A stretch of 64,000 nucleotides of DNA from Aquimarina mycalae (GTDB lineage Bacteria > Bacteroidota > Bacteroidia > Flavobacteriales > Flavobacteriaceae), in NCBI RefSeq assembly GCF_029906345.1, contig NZ_JARYGY010000009.1, positions 158,145 through 222,144 on the forward strand. Direction: 5' to 3'. The position numbers and the translations under genes are program-made. Of the stretch, positions 1 to 8,895 are shown one piece after another. The first letter of the stretch is position 1, and each line of letters starts with the position of its first letter. The notes under the pieces are model-generated. The model searched no databases. It was not told where the DNA came from and worked only from the letters and a program-made list of their open reading frames with translations.

Positions 1-693
1 TATTGGAAAATCTTCTTTGCGCATTAAACTAGAAACGGATAACACATAGGATCTTGATTCTCTGGCAATAAATCGAGTAATATCTTTGGTATTATAATCG
101 CTGCCTGGCCATACTGCAACATGCAGATTCTCTCCTTGTCCATACAATGCAGTTCTAGGCAGAGGCATCCAATTCTCCCAACAATTTAAACCTCCTACTG
201 TAAATGCTTTTAATGGATGTACTCTAAGGCCATTACCATCACCTGGCGCCCAAGTTAACCTTTCCTCATAGGTAGGTTGTAACTTTCTGTGTACAGATTT
301 AATTTCTCCTTGCTGATTTATATATACTAATGAGGCATACAAACTATGTCCACCACGATCTAATGGCCGCTCAATAACACCTACGTAAATAGCAATTTTA
401 TGTTCTTTGGCGAGATTACAAATTCCATCTAAATCTCCATGTTCAATCACCACTGCATTCTGTGCATAATGTGCATGAATTTCTTTTTGAACAGCATTAT
501 CAAACTGAGCACCATCTGTAAGTGAAACCCAAAAAGGATATCCTGGTAACAAGGTTTCTCCAAAAACAATAAGTTCAGCTTTTTTAGAAGCTGCTTCGGA
601 TATTGAGTTTTTTATTTTCTCAATGGTTGCATTTTTATCCAACCAAATTGGTGATATCTGTGCTAATGCAACAGTAAGTAATTGATTTCCCAT
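1..693 (-). CDS. Nitrilase-family carbon-nitrogen hydrolase (partial, 3' end outside window)
   Basis: I translated this gene directly; 231 codons are visible and the C-terminus runs off the left window edge. The protein starts MGNQLLTVALAQ. It carries the complete nitrilase catalytic triad: Glu46 in FGETLLPGYP, Lys137 in HRKLQPT and Cys171 in GGLNCWENW. The motif around the cysteine and the following PLPRTALYGQGE segment are typical of the true nitrilase branch (nitrile to carboxylic acid plus ammonia) rather than amidases such as NIT2. No signal peptide is seen, so it should be cytosolic. It faces away from the next gene across a gap of about 460 bp. The substrate cannot be told from the sequence. 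The family is secure; nitrile hydrolysis itself is inferred from the family. Confidence 0.88.
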   Translation of the reverse strand, partial: MGNQLLTVALAQISPIWLDKNATIEKIKNSISEAASKKAELIVFGETLLPGYPFWVSLTDGAQFDNAVQKEIHAHYAQNAVVIEHGDLDGICNLAKEHKIAIYVGVIERPLDRGGHSLYASLVYINQQGEIKSVHRKLQPTYEERLTWAPGDGNGLRVHPLKAFTVGGLNCWENWMPLPRTALYGQGENLHVAVWPGSDYNTKDITRFIARESRSYVLSVSSLMRKEDFPI

Positions 694-1085
694 AAAGGAT
701 CTTGTATTTTGTCATTTTAACTATTCAGGATATACTCTTTAATCAATAAAACCTCATATTGTTGTTAACGAATAATTAACATTCAAAAAATTGAATTTCA
801 ATCACTTAAATGTAAAAATCGGTTTTACGGTGAAACCGCAACATAACGTTTAGGTAACATTAAAGTACCTTCAAAAAATCAATTATTCGCATGTTACGAC
901 CTTATGATTTTAAGAATTTCACATCAAAAGAAATCATCCAGCTTAATACCTGAAAAGTAAACTTATAAAAAGTATATATTATTCAAAGTTCAATTTATGT
1001 TAAAACATATTCTTTTTTACATAATGGTAAACTTATTAATACATTCTAATAAAATTCAAACTCAAAAAAATCTATGAATCACGTC

Positions 1086-1093
1086 TACATTTG
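1086..1093 (+). promoter_or_regulatory. Candidate -7 element upstream of the small secreted protein gene
   Basis: TACATTTG matches the Bacteroidota -7 consensus TAnnTTTG and lies about 57 bp before the start codon at 1150. No good TTG -33 element is found about 20 bp upstream, so the assignment is tentative. The rest of the 694-1149 gap is AT-rich; I see no other gene, RNA or repeat in it. Confidence 0.35.
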
Positions 1094-1149
1094 TCTTGTA
1101 AAATTAAAACAAACAAATTTTAACAACTCAAATCAAAACACGTAGAAAA

Positions 1150-1497
1150 ATGAAAAAGTTAGCCGTATTATTAGTAGTAGCAATTTTAGCATCAACTCAA
1201 GTTTTTGCAAATGAAAAAAACACGAAAAAAACTTCGGAAGAAAAATTAAGAAATGAGATCGTTCTTTTATTAGACAAGCCACAAATCGAATTAGACCGTA
1301 ACGAAATCAAAGCGAATATCGAGTTTATCTTAAATGCTAAAGGTGAGATCGTAATATTAACTGTTGATTCGGAAAAAGAAGAAGTAGAGGACTACGTAAA
1401 AACAAGATTAAACTACAAAAAAGTTGATTCTGAAATCATCAAATCAGGGAATAAGGTATTTAAGTTAAAACTAAAGGTATTAAAACCTAGAAACTAA
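1150..1497 (+). CDS. Small secreted protein of unknown function
   Basis: A 115-residue protein with a clear signal peptide (MKKLAVLLVVAILASTQVFA, cleavage after Ala20) and a mature part of about 95 residues. The mature part alternates charged helix and strand, and its central section (GEIVILTVDSE) resembles the beta-strand pattern seen in many short Bacteroidota periplasmic proteins with a TonB-C-like fold. That resemblance is weak and I do not assign a domain. The gene stands alone, with a candidate -7 element upstream and a strong terminator directly after it. A periplasmic location follows from the signal peptide; no function can be proposed. Confidence 0.7.
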   Translation: MKKLAVLLVVAILASTQVFANEKNTKKTSEEKLRNEIVLLLDKPQIELDRNEIKANIEFILNAKGEIVILTVDSEKEEVEDYVKTRLNYKKVDSEIIKSGNKVFKLKLKVLKPRN

Positions 1498-1513
1498 CAT
1501 AGTACTTGACATT

Positions 1514-1549
1514 AAAGCCGTTTCATTTTCTAATGAAACGGCTTTTTTA
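1514..1549. terminator. Bidirectional intrinsic terminator
   Basis: A perfect 13-bp inverted repeat (AAGCCGTTTCATT at 1515-1527, mirrored at 1532-1544) has a 4-nt loop and is followed by T residues on the + strand and preceded by A residues. It lies between convergent genes and can end both. Confidence 0.9.
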
Positions 1550-1555
1550 TGTTTT

Positions 1556-2464
1556 TTACCAAAGTATCCTATCTAAGATCATATTCACATCAATTAGTAC
1601 AATACTAAACACCCCAGATACTATAATTAACTTCAGTATATTATGTAACCAAACATAATGTGTTCTTCCTTTCGAACTCCATAAGGCAATTAAAAACGAA
1701 AGTAATAATGCCAAACAAATATAAAAATAGAGGTACATAAATCCGATTTCGTACTTGGTTAATAATAGATAAATAGGAATACAAGAAAACAGTACCAGCA
1801 AGCTGATCATTTTTTTGGAAACTGATTCACCATACATTATAGGTATCGTTTTATAGTTCTGTGCTACATCACCTCTAAGGTTTCCTAAATCTTTTACCAT
1901 TTCTCTCATCACCAACATTAAGAACAGAAATGTAGCATGCACAAAAATAACTTCATCAAAATTCTTATAGTAAATAAACACGGCAAAAAAAGGTGTTATG
2001 GATAATGTAGAAGCTACAAAATTACCTAAAAAAGGCATTTTCTTTAGTTTATGAGAGTAGAACCAAATACCAAAAACATAAAAAGAGAAAAATAACACTG
2101 CTCTAAACGACACATAACTGGCGCATATTACAGAAAGAAAGTTTAACACAAAATAGCCTGTTAACTTAGTACGTTGGCTTACCAAACGATCTAACATGGT
2201 TTTTTGTGGTCTATTTATTAAATCTTTTTCTCGATCATAAAAGTTATTGATAATATATCCTGCCGCAATTACTCCTGCAGAAGCTAAAACAATAACGAAC
2301 AAATTAGGGTCAAAAAGTACTCTTCTTAATTTAATATGAGGAGCTAGAATAAAGATGGAAGTAAGATATTGTGCTAAAACAATTATAAGAATATTATAAC
2401 CACGAACAATAGAAAATAGACTCAGTAACTTGAGAAGAACGAGTTTATTTTTCCTAGAAAGCAT
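1556..2464 (-). CDS. UbiA-family prenyltransferase
   Basis: A 302-residue polytopic membrane protein of the UbiA superfamily. Both Asp-rich Mg-diphosphate motifs are present: NNFYDREKDLINRP near residue 75 and DLGNLRGDVAQN near residue 190, with about eight hydrophobic segments. These enzymes transfer a prenyl group from its diphosphate to an acceptor in the membrane. It ends a block with a mevalonate-kinase-like gene and mvaD (11-bp and about 48-bp gaps), so it probably uses isoprenoid made by the same pathway. Homologues in this position are often annotated as geranylgeranylglycerol-phosphate geranylgeranyltransferase, but the acceptor cannot be read from sequence; quinone or other prenylations are possible. 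Confidence 0.85.
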   Translation of the reverse strand: MLSRKNKLVLLKLLSLFSIVRGYNILIIVLAQYLTSIFILAPHIKLRRVLFDPNLFVIVLASAGVIAAGYIINNFYDREKDLINRPQKTMLDRLVSQRTKLTGYFVLNFLSVICASYVSFRAVLFFSFYVFGIWFYSHKLKKMPFLGNFVASTLSITPFFAVFIYYKNFDEVIFVHATFLFLMLVMREMVKDLGNLRGDVAQNYKTIPIMYGESVSKKMISLLVLFSCIPIYLLLTKYEIGFMYLYFYICLALLLSFLIALWSSKGRTHYVWLHNILKLIIVSGVFSIVLIDVNMILDRILW

Positions 2465-2475
2465 GTTGATGCTTA

Positions 2476-3411
2476 TTAAAAATTATACACTACTTCTAAT
2501 TTATAATCCTTAAGTGCAGATTGGGCTTTATTAAAATCCTGAGTAAATCCTAAAATATAACCTCCGCCACCAGAGCCACATAACTTAAGATAATAATCAT
2601 TAGTTTCAATACCATTTTTCCACAGCGCATGGAATTGCTTAGGAATCATTGGTTTAAAATTATCCAAAACTACATTGGACAATTGTTTGATATTCGAGAA
2701 TAATGATTTTATATCACCTTTAAGAAAATCATCAACACAGGCATCTGTATGTTTAACAAATTGGTTCTTAAGCATCGTACGGAAACCTTCTTGTTTCATA
2801 TTTTCCATAAAAATACTAACCATAGGAGCGGTTTCTCCAACGATTCCACTATCCAATAAGAATACAGCACCTTTTTTATTATCAACGCTCTGAGAAGGAA
2901 TTCCTGCAGGCTCTATATTATCTTTAGAATTAATAAGGATTGGTAAACTTAGATAACTGTTTAAAGGATCTAATCCAGAGCTACTACCGTGAAAAAAAGA
3001 CTCCATCAATCCAAAAATCTCCTTCAGTTTTAGCAATTTATCTCTAGTAAGGTTCTCTAATACTGTAATCTTATCTTCAGCATATTTATCATAAATAGCA
3101 GCTACTAATGCACCACTACTTCCCACACCATATCCTTGAGGAATACTACTATCAAAATACATTCCAGCAGCTACATCTTCTTTTAATCTAGGTAGGTCAA
3201 ATCTCACCACATCTTTATCTTGAATATCTTCAAGATATGTCACAAAACTACTTAGGTTTTTATTGGATTTAATAGCCTGTTCATCTGGAGTATCAGAGAC
3301 TTTTAAAGCCCCTTTAAAAAAGTTATAAGGTATCGAAAGACCCTTAGAATCTTTAATAATACCGTACTCTCCAAACAAAAGTATTTTAGAATAAAATAGT
3401 GGTCCCTTCAT
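2476..3411 (-). CDS. GHMP-family kinase, probable mevalonate kinase
   Basis: A 311-residue GHMP kinase. Motif 1 is present at the N-terminus (SKILLFGEYGII), the ATP-binding motif 2 in the middle (SIPQGYGVGSSGALVAA, about residue 90-105), and the glycine-rich motif 3 near the end (LCGSGGGGYILG). The length and the GEYG start fit mevalonate kinase (mevalonate plus ATP to phosphomevalonate); phosphomevalonate kinase is the main alternative. It lies between mvaD and the UbiA-type gene on the same strand, which places it in the mevalonate route to isoprenoid diphosphates. The start ATG at 3411 gives the normal family N-terminus. It is cytosolic. Confidence 0.82.
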   Translation of the reverse strand: MKGPLFYSKILLFGEYGIIKDSKGLSIPYNFFKGALKVSDTPDEQAIKSNKNLSSFVTYLEDIQDKDVVRFDLPRLKEDVAAGMYFDSSIPQGYGVGSSGALVAAIYDKYAEDKITVLENLTRDKLLKLKEIFGLMESFFHGSSSGLDPLNSYLSLPILINSKDNIEPAGIPSQSVDNKKGAVFLLDSGIVGETAPMVSIFMENMKQEGFRTMLKNQFVKHTDACVDDFLKGDIKSLFSNIKQLSNVVLDNFKPMIPKQFHALWKNGIETNDYYLKLCGSGGGGYILGFTQDFNKAQSALKDYKLEVVYNF

Positions 3412-3458
3412 TAGTTTGTTTTCCTTATATACTATTTGTATAACTAATTAGGATAAAG

Positions 3459-4544
3459 TTACAACAATTTGGCACCTAATCCTATTTTGTCGCAAATATA
3501 CTGTCCTTTCTGGCAATATGCAACTAACTCTCTAGTAATGAAATCTTTTACTTGATCCTTTTCATTATTAGGGTATAGCAAATGTACATTTGCCCCAGCA
3601 TCTAGTGTAAAACAAAGTTTGGATCCAGTTTCTTTTCTATACTCCCAAACTTTATTGATTACAGATAATGTATTAGGTTTCATTAATATAAAATATGGTA
3701 ATGAAGTCATCATCATTGCATGGAGTGTTAAAGCTTCACTTTCTACAACTTCTATAAACCCATCTAAATCTCCTGATATTAAAATCCCCTTAAGTTTATC
3801 GATATTCTCATTAGCCTGTTCAAATCGTTTTGATGAAAAAGGATGTCCATGCATTAAATCATGACCCACTGAGCTGCTGACTTGTTTTTCACCTTTGTCT
3901 ACCAATAGAATTGTATCTTGATAATCCGTAAAGCACTCATGTACCTCATATGGGAATTTAATTGCATATGCGTCACTACTCCCTTCAACATTCTTATGTG
4001 ATCCCCAAACTGTTATTGGCCCTTCGATGCTTCTACTTGCACTTCCAGAACCTAATCTGGATAAAAAAGAGGTTTTCAAAAGACACTCTTTATCCGTCAT
4101 TTCTGGGTTTATTTCTTTTTCTAACTGCATAAGGCAATATGCTAACGCACTCATCCCACTTGCAGAAGAAGCGATTCCACTACTATGAGGAAACGTATTA
4201 CTTGTTTCTATAGTGAATTTATAATGTTTCAAAAAAGGAACATAGGTAGCAATTCTTTGAAAGAAGTTTTCAATTTTTGGTTTGAAATCTGGTTTTGATT
4301 CGCCTTCAAAAAACAATTCAAATTTAAAATTCTCAGAAATATTTTCCAGTCTTTTGTAATGTAAGGTTGTCTTTGTATTACAAACATCTAATGTAAAACT
4401 TATCGAAGGGTTCTCTGGTAATTGCACAGGTCTTTTTCCCCAATATTTTACTAAAGCAATATTACTAGGAGATGCACAAGAAATAAATCCTTCTTCTGGG
4501 ATTGCAGAAGACATTTTAGTGATAAACTGACTATAATCACCCAT
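3459..4544 (-). CDS. mvaD: Diphosphomevalonate decarboxylase
   Basis: Converts mevalonate diphosphate to isopentenyl diphosphate with ATP. The protein has the family signatures in order: SCASPSNIALVKYWGKR (substrate site), FPHSSGIASSASGMSALA (ATP loop), SRLGSGSASRSIEGP, and a C-terminal FTLDAGANVHLLYP with the catalytic-type Asp. I place the start at the ATG at 4544 (361 residues) and not at the TTG at 4565, because that TTG overlaps a candidate -7 element (TATCTTTG, 4563-4570 on this strand). It is first in the mevalonate block, followed by the GHMP kinase and the UbiA-type gene. Confidence 0.93.
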   Translation of the reverse strand: MGDYSQFITKMSSAIPEEGFISCASPSNIALVKYWGKRPVQLPENPSISFTLDVCNTKTTLHYKRLENISENFKFELFFEGESKPDFKPKIENFFQRIATYVPFLKHYKFTIETSNTFPHSSGIASSASGMSALAYCLMQLEKEINPEMTDKECLLKTSFLSRLGSGSASRSIEGPITVWGSHKNVEGSSDAYAIKFPYEVHECFTDYQDTILLVDKGEKQVSSSVGHDLMHGHPFSSKRFEQANENIDKLKGILISGDLDGFIEVVESEALTLHAMMMTSLPYFILMKPNTLSVINKVWEYRKETGSKLCFTLDAGANVHLLYPNNEKDQVKDFITRELVAYCQKGQYICDKIGLGAKLL

Positions 4545-4642
4545 ATTATAAAATAATTTGGGCAAAGATAAGTGGTTATCTGGGTTTAAAAGTAACCTAG
4601 TAAAAATAAATTGCTATTTTAGTATTTCACTAACTAATCCTT

Positions 4643-5116
4643 ATGAAAAAAAAGTTACTGCGTATAAGTATCGCTGTATTTTTATGCTTGCTAATTGGTT
4701 TTTTAAGTAGCATTGCAACACAATCATCAATTAGTACTTGGTATGTAACTTTAGAAAAACCTTTTTTTACACCTCCCAACTGGCTTTTTGCTCCTGTGTG
4801 GTTTATTCTCTATATTATGATAGGAATTGCTGCAGGAATTGTTTGGAGTAAAGGTTTTTATCATAAATGGGTAAAAACTGCGTTATATCATTTTGGGTTT
4901 CAACTTTTACTCAATGCTGCGTGGTCCATTTTTTTCTTTGGAATGCGCAACCCCTTGATTGCTCTAGTGGATATACTAGCCCTGTTTATCCTCTTATTAT
5001 TCACATTCAAGTGGTTTAAAGTTGTGAACGCTACAGCCGCTTACCTACTTATCCCTTATGTAATATGGGTTGCTTTTGCAACTGCATTGAACTTTAGTAT
5101 ATGGCAACTTAACTAA
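4643..5116 (+). CDS. tspO: TspO/MBR family membrane protein
   Basis: A 157-residue protein with five transmembrane segments and the family pattern WYVTLEKPFFTPPNWLFAPVWFILYIMIGIAAGIVW, plus the Asn/Trp-rich segment LLNAAWSIFFFGMRNP in TM3. TspO proteins bind porphyrins and sterols and are linked to tetrapyrrole or stress responses; the role in Flavobacteria is not settled. The next gene, a TetR regulator, begins 26 bp downstream and is probably cotranscribed. The divergent mvaD shares the upstream region of about 100 bp. Confidence 0.9.
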   Translation: MKKKLLRISIAVFLCLLIGFLSSIATQSSISTWYVTLEKPFFTPPNWLFAPVWFILYIMIGIAAGIVWSKGFYHKWVKTALYHFGFQLLLNAAWSIFFFGMRNPLIALVDILALFILLLFTFKWFKVVNATAAYLLIPYVIWVAFATALNFSIWQLN

Positions 5117-5142
5117 ACCAAGAATAAGGAATAAAACATTTT

Positions 5143-5700
5143 ATGAACAAGAAGTCAATAGTCTTACAGACTACTTTAGAATTAATTACAAAACAAGGAA
5201 TCAGGGCAACTTCTCTTTCACAAATCATTAAAGAATCTGGTGTTGCAAACGGAACTGTATACCATCATTTTAAAAACAAAGAAGAGATTATTACAGAACT
5301 TTACTTGATGCTTACTCAAGATTTTGGAACTGTGGTTATGCGTAACATACCCGAGGATGATATTAAAAAGCAATTCTCTATTATGTGGCTTAATTTATTT
5401 CATTATTTTGTAAACAATCCATTAGCATTTGTATTTTCTGAACAAATAGCAAGATCTCCCGAAATCCCTCAGTCATTAAAGGACAAAGCGAGACAATATT
5501 ATGGTGAAATAGAAAATTTCTTTAAAACAGGTATTCGTAAAAAGATTTTTAAGTCGTATAACTCAATGGTAATGGAAGAGTTATTTTTTGGAAATGTAGT
5601 ATCTCTTGTAAAAATTCATGAAAATGAAAAAGTAAAATTATTAGATAAGCATATTAATCAAGCAATAGAGATTTCATGGAAAGGGTTCTTAAGAGATTAA
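5143..5700 (+). CDS. TetR/AcrR family transcriptional regulator
   Basis: A 185-residue regulator. The N-terminal TetR helix-turn-helix is clear (residues 8-50: TTLELITKQGIRATSLSQIIKESGVANGTVYHHFKNKEEI). The C-terminal ligand-binding half is helical and not specific. Placed right after tspO on the same strand with a terminator following, it probably regulates this two-gene unit or a nearby promoter. The ligand is unknown. Confidence 0.9.
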   Translation: MNKKSIVLQTTLELITKQGIRATSLSQIIKESGVANGTVYHHFKNKEEIITELYLMLTQDFGTVVMRNIPEDDIKKQFSIMWLNLFHYFVNNPLAFVFSEQIARSPEIPQSLKDKARQYYGEIENFFKTGIRKKIFKSYNSMVMEELFFGNVVSLVKIHENEKVKLLDKHINQAIEISWKGFLRD

Positions 5701-5760
5701 GAACAAAGCTATATCCTTATTACTATCATAAAGAACAGGATAAACATAAAACTATAAATT

Positions 5761-5802
5761 AAAACCCCACAAGATAAACTAACTAATATCTTGTGGGGTT
5801 TT
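5761..5802. terminator. Bidirectional intrinsic terminator
   Basis: A perfect 16-bp stem (5761-5776 with 5787-5802, core CCCCACAAGATA) with a 10-nt loop and A/T runs on both sides. It separates the convergent TetR gene and the secreted-protein gene. Confidence 0.9.
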
Positions 5803-5830
5803 AAATACTATATTTCAATATACATTCTTA

Positions 5831-6613
5831 CTAATTAAATATAATGTTAGCACAAGAATCTTTATATAGTTTTGTAACAGCAGCTTCTATTGCTTTTTTA
5901 GAATCTTTTGTTTTGCCAATAGATTTACCTTTATAATACAAAGTTCCATTACCTTTCCAAGAAAATTCATCACTGTGGGATTTTATCAATCGTATTCCAT
6001 CTTTTCTTGTTATCTGAAAAGATTCTAATTTCTGATCATATTCTAATCCCGCTGGAAAATAAACCTCTGTAACAAATTTAGTATCTCCATTTCCATACAT
6101 ATAGCACACACATTCACCGATATCTTTTGCTTCAGAAACTCTAACCATATTGTTTTGTACAATACTCCATCTATTATTGACATTTATACCAACCAGATCC
6201 ATTAACATAGTTCCTTTTTCTGCCAATTTTTTATCAATAAATGATTCAAAACTAATCACTGCAGAAATAATCCCTGCACTTTCTTTTTGATTCTGAAAAA
6301 CTACCTTATCCAAGGTTAATCTAAAACTATAATTGTCATCATTTATAATATCATCCAATTGCGAAGAAATATCTTTTTTACTATAATCTTTCCTCACTAA
6401 AGCTCCTGATAAATTAACATAAACAGTATTACCTCTATATTTCTCATCGAAAAGATACAGTACATCATTTTTTTTAGCCCCTTTTTCTAATGCATTAACC
6501 TTATTGATATAATCCATCAATAACTTTTTTATTGGTTCTTTGTCGTTTGCAAATGCACTATATGTGCTATTACAAATGCATATAATAATAAATATTAGTG
6601 TAATTTTTTTCAT
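5831..6613 (-). CDS. Secreted protein of unknown function
   Basis: A 260-residue protein starting at ATG 6613; a TTG two codons further upstream is a weaker alternative. A signal peptide is visible (MKKITLIFIIICICNSTYSAFA). The mature N-terminal part (KKLLMDYINKVNALEKG...VLYLFDEKYRGNTVYVNLSGA...) looks like an NTF2-like or Tic20-type alpha-beta domain often found in periplasmic proteins, but I cannot assign it firmly. The C-terminus has an ECVCYMYG segment and a charged tail. It is a single gene with a terminator after it. The function is unknown. Confidence 0.6.
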   Translation of the reverse strand: MKKITLIFIIICICNSTYSAFANDKEPIKKLLMDYINKVNALEKGAKKNDVLYLFDEKYRGNTVYVNLSGALVRKDYSKKDISSQLDDIINDDNYSFRLTLDKVVFQNQKESAGIISAVISFESFIDKKLAEKGTMLMDLVGINVNNRWSIVQNNMVRVSEAKDIGECVCYMYGNGDTKFVTEVYFPAGLEYDQKLESFQITRKDGIRLIKSHSDEFSWKGNGTLYYKGKSIGKTKDSKKAIEAAVTKLYKDSCANIIFN

Positions 6614-6929
6614 AGTCAATGAATTAATGGTTATACCCTAATAAGATACAAAATTTTACACAGAATTCCAGAAGGATATTGATTAACTTGAATTATCAAA
6701 AAACTTACTTCCAACAACTTAACTTCTATTCTATGGTTTCAGGTAGTAGCTTAATGGGCTCGTTTTTCAAAACAAAGTCTCAGATCACTCAGGTTAATTC
6801 TATAAGTTGAAGGTTCAAAATAAACTGTTTTATTTCTCTTATGTAAGGAACACACTTATACACATATTGAGCATATCATAGTCTAGTTAGTAATAGTATT
6901 CACAAAAGAATGTTGTCAGACTTCATAAA
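6614..6929. other. Intergenic region, 316 bp, nothing recognised
   Basis: AT-rich spacer between the secreted-protein gene and the BaiN-type flavoprotein gene. I see no reading frame with coding character, no strong hairpin and no exact promoter match. Confidence 0.5.
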
Positions 6930-8138
6930 TCATGATGTTATCGCTTTTGCAGCAATATAAGCACCTGTCCAAGCATTCTGAAAATTAAAACCTCCAGTAA
7001 TAGCATCAATATTTAGTATTTCACCAGCAAAATATAGATTACTTTGCTTTTTGCTTTCAAACGTTTTAAAATTTATCTCTTTAAGATCTATTCCACCTGC
7101 TGTAACAAATTCTTCTTTGAATGTACTTTTTCCATTCACCTTATACACTCCTTTGGTTAACTCTTCTGAAAGCTTCAAAAACTGAGCCTTATTAGTATCC
7201 GCCCATCGTGTAGTATTTTCTATTCCTGATTCCAGCACTAAACGTTGCCAAAGCCGTTTTGGTAATTCAAATTGAGCATATTTAAAGACTTGTTGCTTTG
7301 GATTTTTGTTTTTCAAAGTTTTAAGTTCTTCTATGGCTTCCTCTTGAGAATAGTACTGTAACCAATTAACAATCACTTCAAAATTATATTGACATGAGTT
7401 TAGTTCTATTGCTCCCCAAGCCGAAAGTTTAAGAATAGCTGGACCGCTCATTCCCCAATGCGTTATAAGCAAAGGACCTTCACTAGATAATTTAGAATGT
7501 TTTACTTGTACTGAAGCGTTTGCTACAACACCAGGTAATCCTTTTATTCTAGAATCTTTTATATTGAATGTAAATAAAGACGGAACTGCATTAATTGTAT
7601 GATGATCCAACGTTTTCAATTTTGACCAAATTTTAGGATTGCTTCCCGTTGCAATCATAAGTTTAGTAGTTTCAAAGCTTCCTTGACTTGATATTACTTT
7701 CCAAATATTATTTTCTTGATAAAAGTCTTTTACTGAATGATTCACCAACACCTGAATTCCTAATCGTTTTGTTTCTGACAAAAAACAATCAATAATTGTT
7801 TGTGATGAATCTGAAACAGGAAAAATTCGTCCATCATCTTCTATTTTTAATGCAACACCTCTGCGATCGAACCACTCCATTGTATCGCCAGTCATAAATG
7901 TATGAAAAGGACCGATGAGTTCTTTTTCTCCTCTAGGATAATTTTTGCTTAACACATTAGGAATAAACTCGGCATGCGTGACATTACAACGTCCTCCTCC
8001 AGAAATTCTCACTTTAGAAAGTACTTCTTTTCCTCTTTCTAAAATTGCTATTTTAAGATTAGGATCATTTTCGGCAACATTAATCGCAGTAAAAAAACCT
8101 GCTGCTCCACCACCAATTATAATAAGATCATATTGCAT
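6930..8138 (-). CDS. BaiN/RdsA-type FAD-dependent oxidoreductase (HI0933-like flavoprotein)
   Basis: A 402-residue flavoprotein. The N-terminal Rossmann motif DLIIIGGGAAGFFTAINVA binds FAD. It is followed by the family signature SKVRISGGGRCNVTHA (about residue 43-57) and ends with the second FAD motif LYFAGEILNIDAITGGFNFQNAWTGAYIA. Members are cytosolic NAD(P)/FAD enzymes, some reducing bile-acid or stress-related substrates; most have no known substrate. Its ATG overlaps the stop codon of the upstream glycerophosphodiesterase gene (TAATG), so the two are translationally coupled. Confidence 0.9.
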   Translation of the reverse strand: MQYDLIIIGGGAAGFFTAINVAENDPNLKIAILERGKEVLSKVRISGGGRCNVTHAEFIPNVLSKNYPRGEKELIGPFHTFMTGDTMEWFDRRGVALKIEDDGRIFPVSDSSQTIIDCFLSETKRLGIQVLVNHSVKDFYQENNIWKVISSQGSFETTKLMIATGSNPKIWSKLKTLDHHTINAVPSLFTFNIKDSRIKGLPGVVANASVQVKHSKLSSEGPLLITHWGMSGPAILKLSAWGAIELNSCQYNFEVIVNWLQYYSQEEAIEELKTLKNKNPKQQVFKYAQFELPKRLWQRLVLESGIENTTRWADTNKAQFLKLSEELTKGVYKVNGKSTFKEEFVTAGGIDLKEINFKTFESKKQSNLYFAGEILNIDAITGGFNFQNAWTGAYIAAKAITS

Positions 8139-8815
8139 TAGGCAAAATTAGGGAAATCTGTTATGATTCCTTCCACATTCCAAGTTTTTGATGTTTCTAT
8201 AAACGATTGATCGTTTACTGTCCAAACATACACTTTATAACCTTGTTCTTTTGCCAATAGCACTTCTTCTTTTGTCACTTTGTTAATAGATGGGTGTATA
8301 GAAAATGCTCTCAAATTTTCAGAAACTTTCAAGACTTTAGAGATGTTTCCTTCTGTTAGCACTCCTAATTTAAAATCTAAAGTCACTGCTTTTATTTGAA
8401 ATAATTGCGAATGATCAAAACTTGATAAAATGAAATCATCATAATTCCAATTTGAGTTCAGGATTTGCCGTTCTAGCAATTCTACAGTAGGCAATGCTGT
8501 TCCTATTCCTTTTAGTTCTATATTCAAAATACATCTTCCATCTATAAGGTCCAATACCTGTATCAAAGTAGGGATGCTATAACCTTCTTGAGTTCTTAAT
8601 TTTTCTAATTCCTGCCAAGTGAATTCTGATACTTTTCCATATCCATTGGTAGTTCTTGATAAAGTTTCATCATGAATTACTACCAATTCTCCTGTTTTGC
8701 ATCGATGTACATCGATCTCTATTCCATCTACATTATGAGCCAAAGCTTCTGATATAGATTCTAATGTATTTTCTGCCACCAATCCTGCAGCACCGCGATG
8801 TCCAAATATTTTCAT
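8138..8815 (-). CDS. Glycerophosphodiester phosphodiesterase
   Basis: A 225-residue GDPD enzyme, likely cytosolic because there is no signal peptide. It has the catalytic start FGHRGAAGLVAENTLESI (His-Arg), the metal site DGIEIDVHRCKTGELVVIHDETLSRTTNG (Glu, Asp, His) and the barrel end VEGIITDFP. It hydrolyses glycerophosphodiesters to glycerol-3-phosphate and an alcohol. The length matches the UgpQ-type short family. It is directly coupled to the flavoprotein gene downstream by a one-base TAATG overlap. Confidence 0.92.
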   Translation of the reverse strand: MKIFGHRGAAGLVAENTLESISEALAHNVDGIEIDVHRCKTGELVVIHDETLSRTTNGYGKVSEFTWQELEKLRTQEGYSIPTLIQVLDLIDGRCILNIELKGIGTALPTVELLERQILNSNWNYDDFILSSFDHSQLFQIKAVTLDFKLGVLTEGNISKVLKVSENLRAFSIHPSINKVTKEEVLLAKEQGYKVYVWTVNDQSFIETSKTWNVEGIITDFPNFA

Positions 8816-8847
8816 ACGATGTGGATTATTGAGTTAATTGTATTCTA

Positions 8848-8880
8848 TAAAGACGTTCTGGATGTTCCAGAACGTCTTTA
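8848..8880. terminator. Intrinsic terminator hairpin after the acyl-CoA dehydrogenase gene
   Basis: A 14-bp perfect stem (8848-8861 with 8867-8880, core AGACGTTCTGG) with a 5-nt loop lies 15 bp past the stop of the minus-strand dehydrogenase gene. The U-tract on the minus strand is short. Confidence 0.75.
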
Positions 8881-8895
8881 TTTATTTTTCTTCTA

